This document shows, one piece after another, positions 59,378-64,000 of a DNA stretch of 64,000 bases (the first letter of the stretch is position 1; each line of letters starts with the position of its first letter). The notes beneath the pieces are model-generated. The model was not told where the DNA came from and searched no databases. It worked only from the letters and a program-made list of their open reading frames with translations. The DNA is from Alnus glutinosa (lineage: Eukaryota > Streptophyta > Magnoliopsida > Fagales > Betulaceae): positions 13,772,654 to 13,836,653 of the forward strand of contig NC_084886.1 in the NCBI RefSeq assembly GCF_958979055.1, in the 5' to 3' direction. Both the position numbers and the translations under genes were made by a program.

Positions 59378-59899
59378 GAAATAATTGCACCATTGGTCCC
59401 TGTGGTATGCGATAATTATTTTTCACTCCCTATGATTTAAAAAGTGCATGGGAGATCCTTGTGGTATACAATAATTACAAATCGATCCCTGACATCAAAT
59501 TCTGTTAAAATTGATGGCCACCCCCGGCCACTGGGGGTGGCCGTGCGCCACCCCCGACGGCCTCTGGGGGTGGCCCAGCCACCCCAAGCTTGCCCTTTTT
59601 TCTTCTTCTTTTTTTTTTTTGTTTTTTTTTTTTTTTTTTAAAAAAATAAGTTTATTTATTTATTTTTTAATAAATTTATATTTTTTTTTATTAAGATGGA
59701 CACGTGTCGCCAATAAAATGACGACACGTGTCGCTAACGTGTAGGACTAACAGATTCCGTCAAAATTGTGGACGGAAAATCGATCCAGGGAGTAAAACGT
59801 AATTATTGTATACCACAAGGACCTCTCATTAACTTTTTAAACCATAGGGAGTGAAAAATAATTATAACATATTACAGGGACCAACGGTGCAATTATCCC
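59378..59899. mobile_element. Foldback Mutator-like MITE with GC core
   Basis: 522 bp; ends GAAATAATTGCACCATTGG and CCAACGGTGCAATTATCCC; exact 9-bp flanks AAGAATTTA (59369-59377, 59900-59908). Same layout as its neighbour 50 bp to the left but shorter left arm. An independent insertion, since its target duplication is different. Confidence 0.88.
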
Positions 59900-60085
59900 A
59901 AGAATTTATATAAAAAAGTAAAAAATAAAATTTGTACTGTAGTAAATTTTTTTGTTTAAATAGTAATAAAATATTATTGATGTGATATAAAAAGTGAAAA
60001 AAGTAAGAATATTTTGACGATGAATGTTACTGAAAAATGTAAAAATAAAGTGAATTTTTTTTGTTATTTTTGCCAAACAAGGCCT

Positions 60086-61022
60086 AAAACAAGCGGCAAA
60101 ACGATTAGCGTATCGAGTTTTGATTAACTTGCTTGATCTGTTGGGATAAATCCAAACATAATTCGTTTAGTTAAAAGGGTTGAAACAAATAAATCTGAAG
60201 ATGATACGTTAATTTACCAGGTAACCTGACAAGACCTGGCTGACCCGTTTAGCTAACATGACCCGTTTAACCTTATTCGGTTTCTTTTTTTTTTCTTCCT
60301 TGCTTTATTCAAATCATTAAAAATTATAATAATAATAATAATTATCAATTATTCTTCCATGAAGTAGCTAGCTTAAGAACAATATAAAAATCAACAAGCA
60401 AGCCAGGAACTAAATTCTAAAACCAAACAAATTTACATCAATTAAACGCACCAAACTTTGAAACACAAAGCAAAACTTACCTACATACACATCAATCAGT
60501 TATACAACTACATTCAGAGTATACATATATATATATATATATAAATAGAGAGAGAGAGATATCAAAATCAAAGTAAGTGGGTGCAAGCAATGTGACTTAG
60601 GTATGATAGAACAAGAATATTAGGTTTTGTTTTAGCCTTCACCTTTTTTTTTTTGTTTTTTTTTTTATATATAAATACGGGTTGACTAGCCAACCCATGG
60701 GTCAAGCAAGTTGATCCGTTTGACATGTTACCTATTTATAACCTGAACACGTTAAACCTAAACCTAAATCCAAACCCTATAATTTTGTATCGTGTTCGTG
60801 TCTAATTGCAAGTCGTGTCAAAATTGTTAACTCTTAATTAAGAATCGTAATAAAAGAAAAGGAAAAAATAATAATGTTATGCACCACAATTTTATACCAT
60901 AGTTTATTAACATTGATGTGAAACTACGATCCAACCCTTAATTTCTTTTATAAAAAAATAATGTTAAAAACTAAATTTTTATATAACAACACAAAGTAAC
61001 AGCCCCAACCAATCAATGTGCA

Positions 61023-61092
<70 letters not shown>

Positions 61093-61546
61093 AAGAGTTA
61101 ATAGAGACTGTCATGTCAACATTGTGGAATATTTATATGATAAAAATATGATATATAATATTTAGTTTTAATCACAATCACAAGCCTAATGTTAAGATAT
61201 TAATCAAATTCTTCTTTTTCATATATAAAAAGTGCAACTATAATCAACACTTAACAGTAAGTTAATTACATGAATAATGACGCTGGTATTATACAATAAT
61301 ATTTTTTTTTCGCAGCATTACAAAGGAGAAAAAGGAAGAATACACGATTTTCAAAGAATATATATTTCCAGAAGATATTTTACAGAGACCAAACAACTCG
61401 TTTAGGGCCTTCGCCCCAAAAACTCACTCTGAAATAACCAAATGCAGGAAGCAGTAAAACAAAGGCCATTCAGCAAAGAACAAAACGCTCTTTTGTTGGA
61501 TCATCTGGTGGCAATCTTATGTTAAAAGAAAAATTAGTGCACCTCA
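60086..61546. other. Spacer 5' of SF3b10, 3' of NDR, copy 2
   Basis: Collinear with 20260-21677. It holds an (AT)n tract at about 61031-61085 and the counterpart of the degenerate MITE (about 60870-61160). No gene is seen. Confidence 0.55.
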
Positions 61547-62959
61547 TTAGGATTGACTCCGTTTCTCAGGTACTTCAAGTTGGGGAGGTAAGAGGTTCAA
61601 AAAGCTCCCCTGAGCAGGTTGACTGGTAGCCTTGGCTGACTCGTCATCTGTAATAATGTACCAAATTCATAAGAAAAAAGATATCACTCTCAACAATTAA
61701 TTAATACTATTAATTTACCCTCTCTAACTACTATCATTTTTGTAATGTCCCTTCCAATGTTTCAATTTTCACAACATACACTCAATCTACCATTGGGGTT
61801 GCAACGCCCTCTTTCAGACACCCAAAATAATAAAAATACTAATAGTTTTGTTATTTTGGATTGCAGAAATGGGGCATTGCAACCCCAATGGTAGATTGAG
61901 GGGGACAATGCAAAACTTGAAACATTTAGAAAACATTGCAGAAAAGATGGTAATTAGAGAGGGGTAAATTTAGTTTTCCCTAACACCATCCGTGGCATAC
62001 TATGCAACAACAACCCACGATAATGATACTATTGGCCCCCACAAAACTATGACCAACAGTAATTGCATGAACTTTATCAAAGAATTAATCTGAAAAACTA
62101 GGGATAAGCTTTGCAGAGGAATCGACATAACTCATATCACCCATATCCAAAGTCTAGTACTCTCACTAATAAAAGCTTACTTGAACTATACTTTCAAATA
62201 TGGTGACAAAAGAGGGTATTATATACTTGTCTACAATCACCAAATCCATAAATTAGCCACATCCAGAAAGTTACCCCAGGTAAATATTTGTGAAATTTCT
62301 CAGAGTCGAAATATCAAGCTTCAAAAAGTGGACTTCTCATCACAAAAGTAGTTTCAACACAAATTACCATGAAGAGCTATAACTAAACAGACTAAGAGAT
62401 TTATTTGAGATCACTCTTCTCTCTTTCTTTTTTAAAATTTAGCACTCTCATAAATAATAAATTATCTCAACTACCCATTCAAATATTGCGACAAAAGGCA
62501 GCATCAGAAATATGCCTAAAAACTTCATCAGCATCACAAGAGAGAGCCAGGAACTCCCTTTGATACCAATACAGTGTGGGAAAGGAAAGGGAAATCAAAT
62601 TTGCTTAAAAATTAGGTACCTTCACTGAGCATTTCTCATATTTTCCTTGCCTTCTCATTGTTGTTTCCAAGGCAGAAAAGTATGAATGAAAAGTTCTATG
62701 AATTTACACAAAGATGGGCCTAGTACCCTTTCCAATTGAAGTAACATATATGGCTCTACCACATCTAAAAGTTCTATCATTTGTGAGCATGTGTGACAGC
62801 GTTTTAGCCCTTGCACGAAAATCGGTAAACTTAATATTGGGATTAATAGATAGAGAAAAATGTTTCCAAAGATAAAAGCAAAAAGTACTGAAAAAATCAT
62901 ACCAAAAAGGGACTTGATGGAGGGCCTCTTAGATTTTGTGCTCTTCTTCTTTAATTCAG
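61547..62959 (-). CDS. NDR/AGC kinase, copy 2, last two exons
   Basis: Partial gene leaving the window at the right. Exon 62903-62959 encodes ELKKKSTKSKRPSIKSLF, and the last exon 61547-61647 encodes DDESAKATSQPAQGSFLNLL followed by PPQLEVPEKRSQS and a TAA stop. Splice sites are canonical and phases match. The codon that is TAA in copy 1 (21753) is CAA here, so the tail is open. These residues are the C-terminal extension after the AGC hydrophobic motif of plant NDR kinases. The kinase domain should lie beyond 64000. Its integrity there cannot be judged. Confidence 0.82.
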
Positions 62960-63088
62960 CTGTACATTGGAAATCATAAAGAACCAGTCATGCAAAAGAT
63001 CATTGCCAAGATCAATTGTTGCACTAGAGAAAGTAATGTTCTGAAAAGAAAAGAAAAAAGAGGACACTAAAAGAGTATGCACAGATAG

Positions 63089-63430
63089 TGTTACAGGTGA
63101 GATTAGGATAAGTTAGGTTTAGAAGTACTGTTAAATTAGGATTTTAATTAATAAAGATGGTTATTTTAAAATTAGGATTAGGATTAATTTTATTATTATT
63201 TTAAGATTAGAGTTCTTATCTTATCTCATTGTAAGTCTATTTAAAGACGGTTCTAATGCTAATAAAATTGTCGATGAGTTCATTTTTAACAAACGTTTAG
63301 GTTTGTTGGGAGGCTTAGGATTCCTCAAACTACTATAACATAAGAAGGCCCAGAATTATCCTACCAAAAATCTACACTTGTTAAATTTCCATCTTGGGTT
63401 ATGTAGATACGTAACAATTGGTATCAGAGA
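63089..63430 (+). mobile_element. LTR plus primer-binding site (fossil), copy 2
   Basis: Counterpart of 23279-23640: a 328-bp LTR-like block from TGTTACAGG to CGTAACA, then TTGGTATCAGAGAC. Present in the NDR intron of both copies, so inserted before the duplication. Incomplete; superfamily undetermined. Confidence 0.6.
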
Positions 63431-64000
63431 CATGTTGCCCATCACCCGCAAGTGTCGGGTCATGTCCGTCTACAAACCAGAACCCTTGGAGACTGCGAGA
63501 GTCTCCTTGAGTACACAAGGGAACAAGCTTTACTACAGGAATTATAGGCAGAATTGAGCATGTGGCAGATCGGTTAATGAACACGATGGCAGAAATGTTT
63601 TAAGCCATGATAGCACCTCTTCACAGCATTTCAGCACAACGTACTCAACAGCCACAAATGGTTCTAACACCGTACCCCTTGCAACAAAAAACACACCCAC
63701 CCACCGACCAAAGCCACCACCACGTTGAAGTACTTCATTGTATAAATGTTTAGAATCTATTTTTAGCACAACTTAACACATATCAGGCATGATGAGCACA
63801 TAATGATAACTCCATTTTCGGCCACAATCCACATCAGATATTGCCACCACTTGAGAGATGGTATGGCAGAAGGGTTGCAATAAGTAAAGTCATCCTTATG
63901 AATTATGTTCACGAAGTATAAAAGAGGCAGGTTAAGGCATTGTCAAGAACTTTCAACAAATAGCTCTCTTTCCCCGCCTTTAATCAGGAAACAGTGTACA

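Larger units (their letters stand above)
58490..60085. mobile_element. Tourist-like MITE split by two insertions
   Basis: The termini AGGCCTTGTTTTGC and GCCAAACAAGGCCT form an inverted repeat. Copy 1 has an empty site at about 20250 (GGTAATTTAAAAAAGCGG), and the flanking bases are A-rich, so the 3-bp target duplication is not certain. Removing the two nested foldback elements (58553-59326 and 59378-59899) and their duplications leaves about 282 bp, a normal size for a Tourist element. Located 5' of SF3b10 copy 2, about 150 bp upstream of its start codon. Confidence 0.7.
35254..64000 (+). repeat. Segmental duplication, copy 2
   Basis: Collinear with 3892-24211 and running off the right edge. 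It is longer because of younger insertions: CACTA (36586-39620), two retroposons (40767-41866 and 47482-48528), a foldback element (55640-56897), and a MITE cluster (58490-60085). In this copy SF3b10 is intact and the visible NDR exons are open. Confidence 0.9.

Overview
The window is nuclear DNA of a flowering plant, most likely a woody eudicot. The evidence is AT-rich intergenic DNA with islands of intron-containing plant genes: Cf-type receptor-like proteins (RLPs), a PPR gene relic, SF3b10, a plant NDR kinase and a FAR1-related gene. It also holds many plant transposon types (CACTA, foldback Mutator-like, Tourist-like MITEs, L1 LINE pieces). The species cannot be named from the sequence alone. 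No tRNA, rRNA or CRISPR was recognised.

The main structure is a tandem segmental duplication. Copy 1 (about 3.9-24.2 kb, with more kinase relic to 28.2 kb) and copy 2 (about 35.25 kb to the right edge and beyond) carry the same order: promoter-like repeat boxes, an LRR-RLP, an uncharacterised plus-strand leader unit, a 3'-truncated PPR relic (minus), SF3b10 (minus) and an NDR/AGC kinase (minus). From memory, the order NDR kinase - SF3b10 - PPR matches Arabidopsis At3g23310 - At3g23325 - At3g23330, so this looks like an old conserved gene neighbourhood next to which an RLP cluster has grown.

The copies have decayed unequally. Both RLPs are open (898 aa each from the shared start) and differ mostly at exposed positions of the LRR strands and in the island domain. 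SF3b10 looks intact in copy 2. In copy 1 the first intron has lost its AG acceptor and a conserved Gln is Leu. The copy-1 kinase is a pseudogene, while the two C-terminal exons of the copy-2 kinase visible here are open. Both PPR copies are broken and share one nonsense codon and the 3' truncation.

Between the copies (28.2-35.2 kb) lie a broken FAR1-related gene, several MITEs, a 51-bp minisatellite, and a foldback element holding a DUF4283/zinc-knuckle fragment. One end of that foldback element coincides with the duplication breakpoint. Copy 2 later received a 3.0-kb CACTA element with a gene-like internal segment (36586-39620), two ~1.1-kb non-LTR retroposons (40767-41866, 47482-48528), a 1.26-kb foldback Mutator-like element (55640-56897), and a Tourist-like MITE holding two nested foldback elements (58490-60085). 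Two LTR-type fossils are noted; one predates the duplication. The most distinctive findings are the GC-rich foldback family with exact 9-bp target duplications, the CACTA element with its own TATA box and Lys-rich reading frame, the splice-site loss in one SF3b10 paralog, and the RLP divergence pattern.
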